Positions 1-11,679 of a DNA stretch of 64,000 nt are shown one piece after another. The notes under the pieces were generated by a model. That model made no database searches, had not been told where the DNA came from, and was given only the letters and a program-made list of their open reading frames with translations. The stretch is from Lophius americanus. Its lineage: Eukaryota; Chordata; Actinopteri; Lophiiformes; Lophiidae. The stretch spans positions 1,267,001 to 1,331,000 of the forward strand of contig JBBDHG010000011.1 in NCBI GenBank assembly GCA_037951165.1, read 5' to 3'. The translations under genes were made by a program, and so were the position numbers. Each line of letters begins with the position of its first letter. Position 1 is the stretch's first letter.

Positions 1-108
1 AAATAAAAGTTTTCATTGAATTATAAGATAAGCATGTGTGCGTTGAAGACAGCCTAGTTGCCGCGCTGCCCTCATTTTCAGCTTCGGCATTTTCATCATC
101 ACATTAAT

Positions 109-318
109 TATGGAAGCAGAAAACGGCCATGGTGGCAGATAATTATGTTTTCGGCTGTTGTATCGGGATAAGAAGACAATTAACTCGTTATCAAGAGAAA
201 ACTAGCCACCGTTTTGTCGAGATAAAAAAAAATCATGAGTAACGAGTAAATTGTCTCATTATTACGAGAAAACGGCAAGAAATAATCACCTGCCTCCATG
301 GCCGTTCTCAGCTTCCAT
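109..318. mobile_element. MITE with about 30-bp terminal inverted repeats
   Basis: The left end reads TATGGAAGCAGAAAACGGCC and continues ATGGTGGCAG; the right end (CTGCCTCCATGGCCGTTCTC then AGCTTCCATA) is its reverse complement with about three mismatches. Flanks ACATTAAT (101-108) and ACATTAAA (319-326) match at seven of eight positions, fitting an 8-bp target duplication as in hAT elements, though the TATA-like edges make the exact boundary uncertain. The inside has short repeated ACGAGT/CGAGATAA motifs and no coding frame, so it is non-autonomous. Confidence 0.8.
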
Positions 319-1257
319 ACATTAAAAGAGCAGTTACACAGAATTCCAAATGTTTAAGCCTGGCGAAGAGTAAAACTTTAACTTTAGTGGCACACTACTA
401 TATTTGGAGCGCAGGATTCAAATATGGTGATAGAGGAATAATTGTCTGTACAATTATCATTATGAGATACACATCCATCAACATAGTGACTCATTATAAA
501 GATAAAGTACTTTTCAATCTGTGTTAATGATTAGTAATTACAGGCTGAACATTTTTAAATCCTGATCAGAAACTTGATGCAAGCTAAGTAGACCACAACC
601 CACTGGAGGTGACTCATGCCCTTATCTGGAATCATGCAAACAGAGCCTGAAAAGCAGCAGCAGTAATTTGCATGTCATGCTTCCTAGATATTCTGTCAGA
701 GCTTCCTCAGGAGTTACAGAAAACCCATCAATAACAGCAACAACAACAACAACAACACGGCTCATTTTGCTGGATTCTGCTGCGGCGAGGACGCCTGCTT
801 TGCTGCAGTGAAAAAAGTATGATTGATAAAACATTTTTTTGAAAATGAATGTGAGCGAGATTGAAAACAAACAAGCCTGGATTCTGCATTTTCCTTGAGG
901 ATATGGGGATGTTTTCCAGAGAGGCCCACATGGGTCACAGGCTCTGCCCCAGAGCAGGGCCACAGGATTGCTAATATTTAAGGTCCAGACCGACCTGCTA
1001 ACTCTGACACATGCTTTTTGTCATGCTTTAAAAAAATCTCACAGACTCATAATCACATCTAGCGCAGATCAGCTCTGAGTGAGAAAGATTCCACTTAGGA
1101 CCCACAGGAACATCTTAAAAATTAACCCACATGAGGGTTTCACTCTACTTTTACTGGTTCCTGTGGACAATACTATCTTTTTAAACTATGTTGAGCAGTG
1201 AGAGCGGTCTTTATTATTTGATGCAGTGATGTATGACTCTGATGAGATAGACGATGT
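319..1257. other. gene-free stretch
   Basis: AT-rich DNA. Apart from a short AAC/CAA microsatellite at 733-758, I see no gene or recognisable repeat. Two overlapping short frames on the minus strand run through the microsatellite and are not credible. Confidence 0.5.
733..758. repeat. CAA/AAC trinucleotide microsatellite
   Basis: A run of CAA units (AACAGCAACAACAACAACAA and on) interrupted by one CAG. Confidence 0.85.
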
Positions 1258-1850
1258 CCATATTTATATCCCCGAAAAGTCGGGGATTGCCGCCTTGGCG
1301 CCGTCGCGAAAGATTGTTGATGTTAACATGATAAGTCAAAAACAATTTGATGTATCATTTTGAAATTTTATACCCCCATTGACCTTAGTGGGAGTAAGAA
1401 ATGTATTGATTTTGGGAAAGATCGGTTGAAGATCGGTTGAATATTTCCGACACTAGGGCAGGTATTTAGTCCAAACTTGTCGCACATGAACCAAGGGCAA
1501 CATTGCGTTTTACTCTAAAAGTCTCGGGGGACCTATTTTATGAAAATACAGATTTTCTTTTATCATTTCCTAACCATTGGTTTGATTTAGTTAAAATATT
1601 TGAATAAAACTAAAGGAGATCTGTATAAAATATTATAAATATATCTTACATCTTACTCTAATTGATTGGATCTTGCTCACTAGGGGGAGTTTTTTTTTTT
1701 TAATAAAGAAAACTGTTTTTCTGACAAAACTATACCGTTAATTTGAGTTCATTCATGGGGATTGCTCGTACAACGCAGGAGATTGGGAGATTTTCAGGGG
1801 ACATACCTATGACGGAGTGGATGACAGCGTTGGCTTAGTTTCTAGGTTAG
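1258..1850 (-). repeat. Dispersed repeat family R1, copy 1 (minus orientation)
   Basis: It opens with ATATCCCCGAAAAGTC (1266-1281) and closes with GATTTTCAGGGGACATA (about 1789-1805) followed by a diverged GACGGAGTGGATGACAGCGT tail. In between it shares the family phrases, in reverse sense: a ground of ATAAGTCAAAAAC, TTGACCTTAGTG, CACTAGGG, GTCCAAACTTG and CTAGGGGGAG. A local tandem GATCGGTTGAA x2 occurs at 1420-1441. No coding capacity. Confidence 0.75.
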
Positions 1851-3842
1851 CTATGATATTGTCAAATCATCCCAATAGGCAGATTAGGGCATGTCATGGC
1901 ATTGCCATAGTAGGATCTGAAATAAAATATTATATTTGTGATAAGTCCCGTCCTGCTAGTTAAGGGATTTTTTTTTTGTTTCCCATTTTTGTATAAATTG
2001 ATTTCCTGATCCTCTTTGTCACTAACCACTCCTCTAGCTCCAGACACCCTGATCCTCCTTGGTGTTTGACCTGAGTGTTGTCAGGTGCTTCCTCCTCGTC
2101 ATGTATTTAATCAACCCTCATGTGCCAGTTTGGGATGTCTTGCCATTGGGACCGCCGTTCTCCGCATTGCCTGGCAAGTTTTCATATATTTATGACCTCC
2201 TCCTAATCTCAATGATGAAGGTAATAATATCCCTGTAATGCAGGCCCACAAAAAAGCTTTAATCTGTATAATGTAAACGATATGATCAATATAACTGTAT
2301 TTCATAGAGCGGCCTATTTGTGCTGGGCAGGTGTGTTTGCAAAATGGAAGAAACGTTAATGAGCGCGGCCTGAATTGATTCAGCGGGTCGAAGCAAATAG
2401 AGGCTCACAGAAGTGTTTAAATCCACATGCACATCGGAATGATTTTTCTTGATATAGCAGTTACCAAGGCAGAGCAACCTTGGTCCTACTGATGAAAAAA
2501 ATAACACGATCAGCCCAAGTTTAAATGAATCTCAGACATAAAACTGGAACTATGAATGTGGTACTGGTGGTCATTGCTGTATGATGATTTCATTTCAATC
2601 GTTTTAAAACAATTGAAAGATAAGTCTGGCAGCTGTCTAAAAACCTGTTATACTGAATTTAAACGACAGCCTTAACCTGAAACACCTGACCACCATTAAG
2701 GTATAAAGATAATTATTTTTCTCCTTATTACTGCACAAGCTTTGTTGTCATTGTTTGAGTCAAACCATGTCTGTGCAGCACTCGACTACAATCAACAACA
2801 ATACATGTCTTTTTAGATGTATTAGCAAGCAGTTGTGGAATTTGTTCCTTTATTCCGCAGAAACAGAGGAAAAATTCCCCAAAGACCGGAGCTGACGGCC
2901 CGACAACTCATTTGTTCATTTTTTCCCTTTGAGAAGTGCGGGGAATGAAAAGAAATAAGAATGAAGCTCTGACTGTCTGTTTGATTAGATAAAAATTAAA
3001 GGCAGATAAAAAGAGAGAATGAGAATGGAAAATAGAGAGAGCTGCCGATCATCTCCTCATGGAGTGAGAAACTCTCTTTCCTATCTCCCCAAGGTCTTAA
3101 TTAATTTAAGAAAGAAACTAATCATGCAAATTGTTTCTCAGAGGGAGATGTGTAAGCAAAAAGACAGAAACATAGGAAAGGAGTTGCATAAAGCAGGTGA
3201 TGGATGTGGAGAAGAGACAAGAAGGAAAGTGGGACAGTCATGTCTGAAATCCTTGCTGAATTGTGAGGGAGGACAGATTTCTGAGAAGAGCAGGAGTTGT
3301 GAGATGAAGGAATTGCCGCATCTAATACCAAAGGCTGTTCATCATGACCTGCAGGACAATATGGCCATCATAAGACTCCACATATACCTTTCATTTTGCT
3401 CCACTAGCATTTCCTAGGACTGATAAATGTAGTGCCTTTATCAGTCCCTTTATGAGAGTAGACAACTTCCATTGACAGATTTCCCCCAAAAGCTCCAAAG
3501 TGAATTACAATGAAATGTAAAAATGCCATTCAGACTAGATGCTGGCCGTGCCTTCCACTCCATGCTGAATTAGACTCCACATTTCATTCGCTCCACTTTC
3601 CCACATTAGCCTTGGTTTTACTTTTCTGTGCACGGTGAGCCACTCCATCAAGGTAACAGTCCATTGTAAGGGAAATAAGCATTTACCACATCCTCTCAGC
3701 GTTGGGACATTTTTAGCACCAGCAGAAAAACTCTCCTGATAACTCAAAAATACGGATTGCTGCAGCGAAAAGTATTGTTAACATGTCCGTATGGTATTTT
3801 TTACATACTACAAGAAGATGAGTCAACCTGACTGCTATTACG
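1851..3842. other. gene-free stretch
   Basis: No recognisable gene. Short frames at 2111-2507 (minus) and 3019-3417 (plus, 132 codons, Lys/Arg/Glu-rich because the DNA is purine-rich) have no family resemblance or splice context I can support. Confidence 0.5.
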
Positions 3843-4190
3843 AACAGCAAGGGTGTAAAACCCTAAGAGTCCCCAATCCCCTGTATTGTAATAAACATTT
3901 TACCCCAGGAACTCCTCAAATTGAATGTGAAGTTAACTCCCACTAGTAAGCAAAATATTAACTATTAGGGAAAAATATGATAAAAACAAGATAGATCTCC
4001 TCGAGTGGCACCAAATTTGGACTAAATCCGACCAATAGTTGAGAAATGATGGCCCCAAAATGTTAGAAGATAAAGCTCCCCATAGTGTTGGAAATATACA
4101 ATTCATCTTTTCCAAAATCAATCCACTTCCTTTTTCGTACTATGGTCTATGTTGGTATAAAATTGAAATACTTCAATTTTCATACATAAC
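3843..4190 (+). repeat. Dispersed repeat family R1, copy 2
   Basis: Shows the R1 order in plus sense: ACAGCAAGGGT, AGTCCCCAATCCCCTGTATTG, GAACTCCTCAAATTGAATGTGAAG, AGATAGATCTCCTCGAGTG, CACCAAATTTGGACTAAATC and TTTCCAAAATCAATCCAC. The distal end with the inverted CGACTTTT motif is missing, so the copy is truncated after about 4190. Confidence 0.8.
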
Positions 4191-4644
4191 ATGCCTGGGG
4201 AAGCAGTCACATCAGCTTGTGATCAGTCATGCTAAATAAAGTTTAATAGCTTGTTATTGGTGAGATTAAACAAGATTTTTGAAAAAGTAAGATTAGTCTC
4301 AGGGTAAACAAGATGGGAATTTTCAATAATTCATTCATTAGTAAATAGAACAGTCCTCAGATCCATTGCTAATTTTAATAAATAAAAAAAACACCAATAG
4401 TAATAATAATAATACTAACGGTGGTCAGTAGAGTCCTTTTGTGAAGGTTTTATCAATCTAATCAACCCAAGCCTACACTAATGTGTTGTTACTGTGTTAT
4501 TAACATATGTGTGACATAAAAAAATAGAATTAAAAAAAAGAAGAAGTTATTACTTTGTCAGTTAGTGAGTGAAAATAACTGCAATTTAAGATTCGAAACC
4601 ATGCACTCCGTGATGATATAAAGCTTACAGCTTGAAAACCTTCG

Positions 4645-4821
<177 letters not shown>

Positions 4822-5514
4822 ATCTGTAAAATAAATATAAATCGCTGCAAATAAAAAGGGAAGTATGACAAATTTCAAACAAAAGTCTTTTTTCCGGGAA
4901 CATTCATCAAAAACCCAAAGATGAGGATTGATTCAAAAGTACTGACAATCTGATCAAATAGTCATTTGTAAGTAATTTGTCCAAATGTGATGGATGTAGT
5001 ACAAAAAACTAATGTAATCAACAGGAATGTATCCAAACTCATCGTCCATCCTGACAATGACAGCTTGAGTTTGAAGTTCATCATTCCTCCGTTCAATCCA
5101 GAGTCCAAGCATTTTATTTTAAATAAATGAGACTACTACATCTGATTGAACATCCCATTACAAAACTGGAGCATGACTCTCTCTGTAGACACTCTAGTAT
5201 GACTTTCAGCCTCCTGCCCCTCCAATCTGCTGCTCTGAGATTGCATGGACAAAATTCTGAGGGGGATCAGCAAATAATCCCTGACCCCTTGAAGGCAGCA
5301 GCAGAACAGATAACGGCAGGTTAGAGATCACATCCCTCTGTGTGAGCTCTAAAAGCCAGAGAGCTCTCTCATACAAGTCACCAATGATGCCCTTCATCTG
5401 TCTATCCAAAAAGTCTGCCTTTGATCAGAATGAGGAGATTCGTATTGGGGTGAAAACAACCAACAGTTATTAACGAAAATGTTCACAAATCAGATTATCA
5501 TCAGCAATATATCA

Positions 5515-5771
5515 ATTATGATATACTGTTTTTCCTTGTTTATTAGAACATGTGATATGTGATAACTACTTTCACAGAACATCTTTGGTGCTCATACTCT
5601 TCAAGGACACTGTGATTGAAGGGCATCTGCCCTGAGCAGCACCAAGATAAATCCCACCTGTGAGTGGCGGTGGTGGCTGATGACTCTGATGGGATCGGGA
5701 TTAGATAAATTGGTGAATCTGTGAAAGCTGGGCCATAATGAGGATGAGGTGGGCATGCATAAAAGCAACAT
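5515..5771 (+). repeat. Dispersed repeat family R2, copy 1
   Basis: Contains TTTATTAGAACATG, GACACTGTGATTGAAGGGCA, TGCCCTGAGCAGCACCAAG and the family core GGTGGTGGCTGATGACTCTG, then a GA-rich 3' part. It abuts the Tc1-like copy starting at about 5772. No coding capacity. Confidence 0.75.
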
Positions 5772-6385
5772 GAAACAGCCATAACATTATAACTAATTGC
5801 CTAATACTGTGTAAGTTGCCCTTTGGTCACCGAAGCAGCTCTGACCTGTCGAAGCATGGATGCTAGAAGACCCCTGAAGTTGTTCTGTAGTACCTGTTAA
5901 CAAGATGTTAGCAGCTGATCCCTTTAAGTCCAGCAAATTCAGTGGTACGCACCTGTTTTTCCAGCAAATCCCAAAGATCCTCGATTGGCTTGAGCTCTGA
6001 GGAATTTGGAGGCCACTTCAGCACTTTCAGATGTCTGTGTTCCTCAATCTATTTTTGCAATGTGCCAGGTAGCATTCTACTGCTGAGAGATGCTACTGTC
6101 ATCAGGGTATACCGTGTCCATGAAAAGGAGTACCTTTCGGGGAACACTCGATCGTACAAACCTAGATCTGTAGTTCTGAAAATGATCTTATCCGTCTACC
6201 CTAGCCAGCACCATTTGGCACTTGTCAAAGTCATACAGATATTTAAGGTTTCCCTTTCCTGGTTCCAACACATCAACTTCAAGGAAAAAATGTTCACTTG
6301 CTACCTAAAATGTTGCGCCCACTGACAGGTGACATTGTAACGATAAAATCAATGTAATTCTCTTCCCCTGACAGTTGTTATTATC
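5772..6385 (-). mobile_element. Tc1-like DNA transposon remnant, copy 1 (internally deleted)
   Basis: Left end ACAGCCATAACATTATAAC is followed by CTGACCTGTCGAAGCATGGA and CCAAAGATCCTCGATTGGCT; the right part has AACACATCAACTTCAAGGA, AAAATGTTCACTTGCTACCT and ends near CCTGACAGTTGTTATTAT. This order is that of a Tc1-like family widespread in fish, read in antisense to its transposase. From memory full copies are about twice as long; the middle coding for most of the DDE transposase is gone and no frame survives. Dead copy. Confidence 0.8.
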
Positions 6386-8689
6386 CAAAGCAAAGGTGAT
6401 GGGCTATCATTCAAGGTAACTCCGGCAGGAAATAGACTGAGCACATGCGCGGAATGGCAGGATGGTATGAGAAATATTTAAGTTCCTTTTACTTCAAACA
6501 TTCTAATCTTACATCAATCATTCTATGCATTTATACTTGAGCCGAGAAAGAGATCATTACTGATTGAGGGATATTTCACCACATCCTGCTGATCTACATG
6601 GATGGAAATTATGTAATTTTGAACTGGCCTCCCAGATATCATCTTACAAATCCAAACTCCATGACAGGAAGGAAGACGATGTTACAAATCCTGTAATTAT
6701 TACAGAGTTCCTGCCATGACACTTTAATTAATTCCAGCCGTCTGAGACAACGCCGCTGCAGTCATAGCAGTCGACAGTGCACCTTAGATCCAATATTAAT
6801 ACATGTCATTCATCAACGCTGCCCTGAATATTCTGCTTCTCCGTGAGAATTTAAAAAAAAGAAGACATTTTGTAACGTTTCTTCCCACCAAATGCTTACA
6901 GCACATATGGATGCGGAAAATAAGGTATCATATAACTCCTGAGTGTTTGTATTTGCTCTGCATCGATGCTCATACATGTGCAGATATCACTCTGTGTGGG
7001 ACACCGAATGCTTGCTTTTTTTCACCCTGATCGACGCTTCCCCTGGCAACGGTCCAAGCAGCCTGCAATCTGCTAAATGTGAGACGAGCTGCTGCTGGGA
7101 GGGTTGAAGTCTCTGGGGGGGGCGACATCTTGAGAAAACTCGCTCACACAATTTCAACATCGATACTCTCATTATCTCCAGAATCCCATTTTTCGGACAG
7201 AGTGGAGTGGAATGTGACAGCTTGGACAAGTTTAAAAAAAACTAAAATGGAAAAGGGAAAGAAAAGCTGATGAATTTTTTTTATAAAACGAAGCTTGTGA
7301 TAAGGGGAATATCTTGTGTTGACTGTATCATAATTGCTTGTGATTTATTCAAGAGAAGTCAGGACGGACCGTGTAGCAGATGATTTGTATTCAACACCAT
7401 GGCCATCCATACTGAAATTTCGGGCTTAGATGGAGCTAAGCTGAAAATAGTTATGCAAAAAACACTCATCTGACAGCCACAACTGCCCTTGACACATGGC
7501 TTGAGATACAGCGAGGACATTTGACAGATGATCAAACAGCCTGCCTCTCATGTCTCCAACCCCCACACCCCCTCCCTCCAGCAGACACACACATACTAGC
7601 ATCTGCAGCGCAGAAAGACACATTTGTCATGCACTGCAGCCTTCAATCATGACAGAAACGAGCATCTGAGACGAGAAGGGATTAAGTGCAAATATGAAAA
7701 AATCTCTGTGTCTAGTGGGAGTTTCTTTGTATGCTCAGTTTTCATTAGCACACATCTATTCCAAGCTTTATTTTGCCAGCAGAGTGACATACAGTACAAA
7801 CGCACACACATATACATGCATGCTTACAAAACAAATTCTGGTGTTGATGGGCTGGGACCCCATTTGGTCCCTGAGCTGCACGACCTTAAATATTCATGTA
7901 TATCACTTCAACTAACGGTAAAAAAAAAAGGGACAGAGCTTTTCTTCTCCTAACTAAATTGATGAAAACAGAATCTACATACTAACAGGCAAGAACCGAG
8001 TTCCCCTTTTTGATAAAGAACAAAGCAAAAGGATGAAATCCCCCCGCTGGGCATAACTGAATGGGGACGGGCTTCTACGCGACATATTCATAACTGCATG
8101 AGAGAGATCTTTAGCCCATTATTAGTCTGTGATTAATAAACAATAGCTATTTGTAAAAGCTTTTCATTTGCTGAATTTTTAAACTGCCCAAAGTGGAATG
8201 GTGCAGAGAACGTTTCAAACTAAGAGCTGCTGGTGCTGTAAAATGAATTATGCATCACAAGAGTCTCAAACTCACCCAATGCAAACGCAATGAATAAACA
8301 AAAAGCTCAATATACATGTCTCATTTGTTATATGTCACACACATGTCAATTTTCCTGCATATTGTCTGCTGGTCAGAACTAAATACACAAAAGGAAAGAC
8401 ATTTCAAACAACGGAAAAAAAAATTTCTAGCACCCCTTCCAGCCACTGGTTGAGCGCACTTTGGATTTTAGATTATTGCAGAAATGATGAAGTTTATAGT
8501 CGTGATTAAGTAGAAGTCACAACCCATAAGTTCTTAAATTTGCTGCATAACATGAGGCGCTAATGCTAACTGCTAAATTACATGAAGATCTAACCACGTT
8601 CCAGTCTCGAGGACTATCCTTTTGCACACTCGGGCCACAGTTATTTCTCATAGAACTCGGTTGTTCCTACTTCTCACGCTCATTCAGTC
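6386..8689. other. gene-free stretch
   Basis: No gene or repeat recognised. Short frames (for example 7624-7953 plus and 6987-7229 minus) show no family resemblance. A run of G at about 7117-7123 and poly-A tracts are the only compositional features. Confidence 0.45.
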
Positions 8690-8691
8690 GC

Positions 8692-8860
8692 AATTACCTG
8701 TTTCCATTCATTCTCTATGCTATCTCCTCCACCTCCCCATCGCCGCCCAGTCCTCGCAGATCCATCATCTTTCTCATTCATAAGTAACAGCAGAGTCATC
8801 AGCCACCACAACCAGGAGCCACACTCCAAGGGAGGATACCTAGCTGGTTCTCAGTGCAGA
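8692..8860 (-). repeat. Dispersed repeat family R2, copy 2 (minus orientation)
   Basis: Reverse complement carries the core GGTGGCTGATGACTCTGCTG (8788-8807 region), then GATGGATCTGCGAGGACTGG and GATGGGGAGGTGGAGG. This matches R2 copy 4 at 31840-31910 closely in order and spacing. Confidence 0.75.
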
Positions 8861-8977
8861 TGCCTTCATTCACAATCTCCCTGAAGAGTCTCGGCACCAA
8901 ATACCTTCTGACAGACAAATGACTCAGTCTGGGTTCGCGGACTTTGTAAATGTTTGTAATGCTTGTAAACAGTATAA

Positions 8978-9085
8978 TCAATCAATCAATCAATCTTCAT
9001 TTATAAGCGCCAATTCACAACAACAGTTGTCTCAAGGTGCTTTCCAGAAAGAGCAGGTCTAGACCAGCTCTTTATGTCATTACAA
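8978..9085. repeat. Teleost dispersed repeat with (ATCA)n start
   Basis: An AATC tetranucleotide run is followed by TTCATTTATAAGCGCCAATT, CACAACAACAGTTGTCTCAA, GGTGCTTTCCAGA and AGCAGGTCTAGACC. This layout (short tandem repeat, then the AGCGCCAAATCACAAC-type phrase, CTCAAGGCGCTTT, AGAGCAGGTCTAGACC) is common in fish genomes and looks like the 3' tail of a retroelement; I am not sure of its class. Confidence 0.65.
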
Positions 9086-11227
9086 TTTACGATTGCAGTT
9101 ACATCCAACTTTGCAGCAAACACTGACAAAGCAGAAGCGAAAATTCACAACACATTGTCTGTTGTTGTTAATGACCAGTCGTTATCGGTTGTTGTAATAC
9201 CAGATTTCAGCATCTTCTCTGCGTACTGGAACCTAAACATGAGATTCTGCCCCCCCACTATATTACAGATAATCTTCGACCAAAGGTTCATAATTTAAGC
9301 ACAAACTTCCTGTAGCCTGGAATTTTCACAATTTATGATCAAAATAAATAGCATCTGATACATAAAATGTTTTCTAAAAGTAAACTGTAATAACTTATAT
9401 TGCTTGGTATCAGCAAGTACTCATATTTGGACTCAGGACACACCTACTTTAACCAATCACATAGCGCTTCCTGTTCCTATATTATCCCATCCCCATTTAC
9501 TTGGACCATATTATCCTTTAATCATTTTATCCTCACATTGTGACGTCAAAAGCCAATTGTATAGCACCTGTTATTAATTTCTAGATGTCCAGCATATCTT
9601 CACTTGCACAGATGAAGCAGAGTAGCCGAACCGTTAGCAGGATTTGGAATAAAGGCCTAACATTTCGGTGAAACAGAGATCAATCTAGTCGCACGGGTTG
9701 TTTTTTGTTATGGCCACCTTTTTTCTTTCTTTCTATGCTCATTTCATGTTTTATTGAGCGCAACAAACTAACACTAGCGGAAAGACACGTCCACTTCCAC
9801 TAATATTTGAACTTGTTCTGACAAAAAGTGATATATCGGTATATCATCTTCTACACATTTCGGACACAAAGTGATCTGCTCAATTTTGAAAACACACCCA
9901 GGAAATGGACCTGCAATCCCTAGCAGTCTTTAGAATCTGACACATATAATCTACAACTTCACCATATAATCAGCCAATGTGCAGATCCTCCCGTTCCCTC
10001 GTTCCTCAGTGAAGAAACACCTGGATTTCCTCACCCACTTCTTCTCTTAATGATGACTTTTCTTGCATGCGCATAATGCCCACGCTTATGTTTTTTCCTT
10101 TCACCGTGTCTGTTGCAAGTCGTACATTCAGGATGTTCATGCAATGCAACGTGATTTATTTATAGTACATCAAGGGCATGTATTTTAATTTCTTTGGCTG
10201 AGGAAAAGAAAATCGGGCAGTTTTTCTTAAACCAGGTCTGCATGGCCCGAGTCACACGCTGGGAGAAGGAAAACCTTTGTGCTATTAACTATATAATAAA
10301 CCACATTTCCTCATTTTGTGCATTCACGCACTCAACCCATGACTCCCTTCAATATGGCAGCCATATATATATAGAACCCCTATTCAATACAGATGCTGCA
10401 CAAGATTTTTGTTTAAGTCAAAAATGCAAGTCTCTCTCATCAAATAACCATATAAATAAGATAGATGGCTCAATAGAATGCTCTTTAACATTTGGATTAT
10501 TGACCACCACTTTCAGTGAGTGTATAGCATCTGTGGTCTTCATGGATCAAACAAGTGTATATATAATTTCATCCCTACTTTTCCCGACAAATACTCATAC
10601 TTATAAAAAACATACGTTCCTCTGATCCGATCTATTGTCAAAATATCTGATCATTTCTGATTATTCTATTCGAAGCATTTCAATCAAATGAAATCCAGTG
10701 ACCAAATCATGCAAGGTCTTGTTGTCCTAATTTAGATTAATTTTGTGTCTAAAAAGGTGCTGCATGGAATTTATTCTCAAATTGTATTTGTATAGTAATA
10801 TTTTATCCAATAAAATTGATTAAATCCAGTTCGTTCTGGTTCTGAATCCATAACACAGTGTTTTTATAATAACAAGAAAAACACAGCAAATCCAACTAAA
10901 TAAGAACATTGATTTATTGCAGATATTCTCATTAGAAAATGATATGGCAACATGATACACTGATTATAACGGATTCCCTGATTATAGTTTATATTATGAC
11001 AGTTGTGCCTCAAATCAGTAAATTCATTTCCCACCGTCACCAAACGTGTGAATGAATTAATGCAAACTGTGTTCATTATGGATGTACGTGCGTGTGCGTG
11101 TGCGTGTGTACGGAGCACCAGCAGGACAGATTGAAGCACACTCACTGTCAAAAATTGTCAAAATAACGTGATTAGCGAATGTGTACTGAAACCCGAATGA
11201 ATGTTTGCATCTTTAACAGCTGCCTCC
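9086..11227. other. gene-free stretch
   Basis: No gene recognised. Around 9600-9670 the phrase GCAGAGTAGCCGAACCGTTA followed by TTTGGAATAAAGGCCTAACA resembles the end of an old retroelement but could not be placed. A TATATATATA run lies near 10365. The 143-codon plus frame at 10194-10625 is in AT-rich DNA with no family resemblance. Confidence 0.4.
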
Positions 11228-11263
11228 GTTCCGACTCCTCAATAAGCACTGATGAGTCGGAAC
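11228..11263. repeat. Perfect 10-bp inverted repeat
   Basis: GTTCCGACTC (11228-11237) and GAGTCGGAAC (11254-11263) are exact reverse complements around a 16-base loop. It lies 320 bases downstream, in minus-strand sense, of the candidate cassette exon. Confidence 0.8.
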
Positions 11264-11582
11264 ATTTTATGATAATGTGCTCAAACTTCAGCAGAATTGA
11301 TTCTACAGAGCAGGTTCAAGGAGGGTTTCGTGCAAGCACTGATTAGTCAGCGTGCAGCAGGTGACTGGACCAACGAAACGTTCAATAATTCGACGGACTA
11401 CTACAGACAAGAGCAGCTAAACAGACAGCGATGGTTAAACTTTGGCGCATTTTGCAGACTTAATTGCGTCTGCATCCAGTTATGAGCATGCGTGCATGCA
11501 TGCATGAATCCCAATATCTGCAACTTATCACTACAGCAGCACAAAGACCTTCCCCGCCGTTAATGACGCTGCGCAAACTTAC

Positions 11583-11657
11583 ATCTGTGGTTGCGACGCT
11601 TCCCCTTGTACATCGTCATTATGTAGCGGTCCAGCTTTGCGCTTTTTTTCAGATCCG
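11583..11657 (-). CDS. candidate 75-nt cassette exon coding a basic peptide, phase 1 at both ends
   Basis: Seen: on the minus strand a strong acceptor (ctctctctctctcgttag, ending at 11658) is followed by 75 bases and a GTAAGT donor at 11582-11577. Read with the two first bases completing a codon, it gives DLKKSAKLDRYIMTMYKGK followed by RRNHR, nine Lys/Arg in 24 residues, with no stop. Codon choice (CTG GAC CGC TAC, AAG GGG AAG CGT CGC AAC CAC) is more coding-like than the surrounding AT-rich DNA. Its phase 1 ends match the phase 1 end of the ralyl RRM exon, so joining G from that exon gives GCG (Ala) and keeps frame. Inferred: an alternative in-frame exon of ralyl, or an exon of an unknown nested gene. 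I do not recognise the peptide. Chance remains a real option, as the pyrimidine tract is a CT microsatellite. Confidence 0.33.
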
Positions 11658-11662
11658 CTAAC

Positions 11663-11679
11663 GAGAGAGAGAGAGAGGC
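11663..11679. repeat. Short GA/CT microsatellite forming a pyrimidine tract on the minus strand
   Basis: CGAGAGAGAGAGAGAGGC on the plus strand; on the minus strand it provides the pyrimidine tract of the acceptor of the candidate exon at 11583-11657. Confidence 0.8.

Noticed and set aside
3019..3417. 132-codon plus-strand frame
   Set aside because: Purine-rich composition gives a Lys/Arg/Glu-rich product with no domain; an open antisense frame overlaps it and no splice context stands out.
9705..9760. Similarity of TTCTTTCTTTCTATGCTCATTTCAT to about 50171-50200
   Set aside because: The shared part is short and mostly a TTTC run, so it is not enough to define a repeat family.
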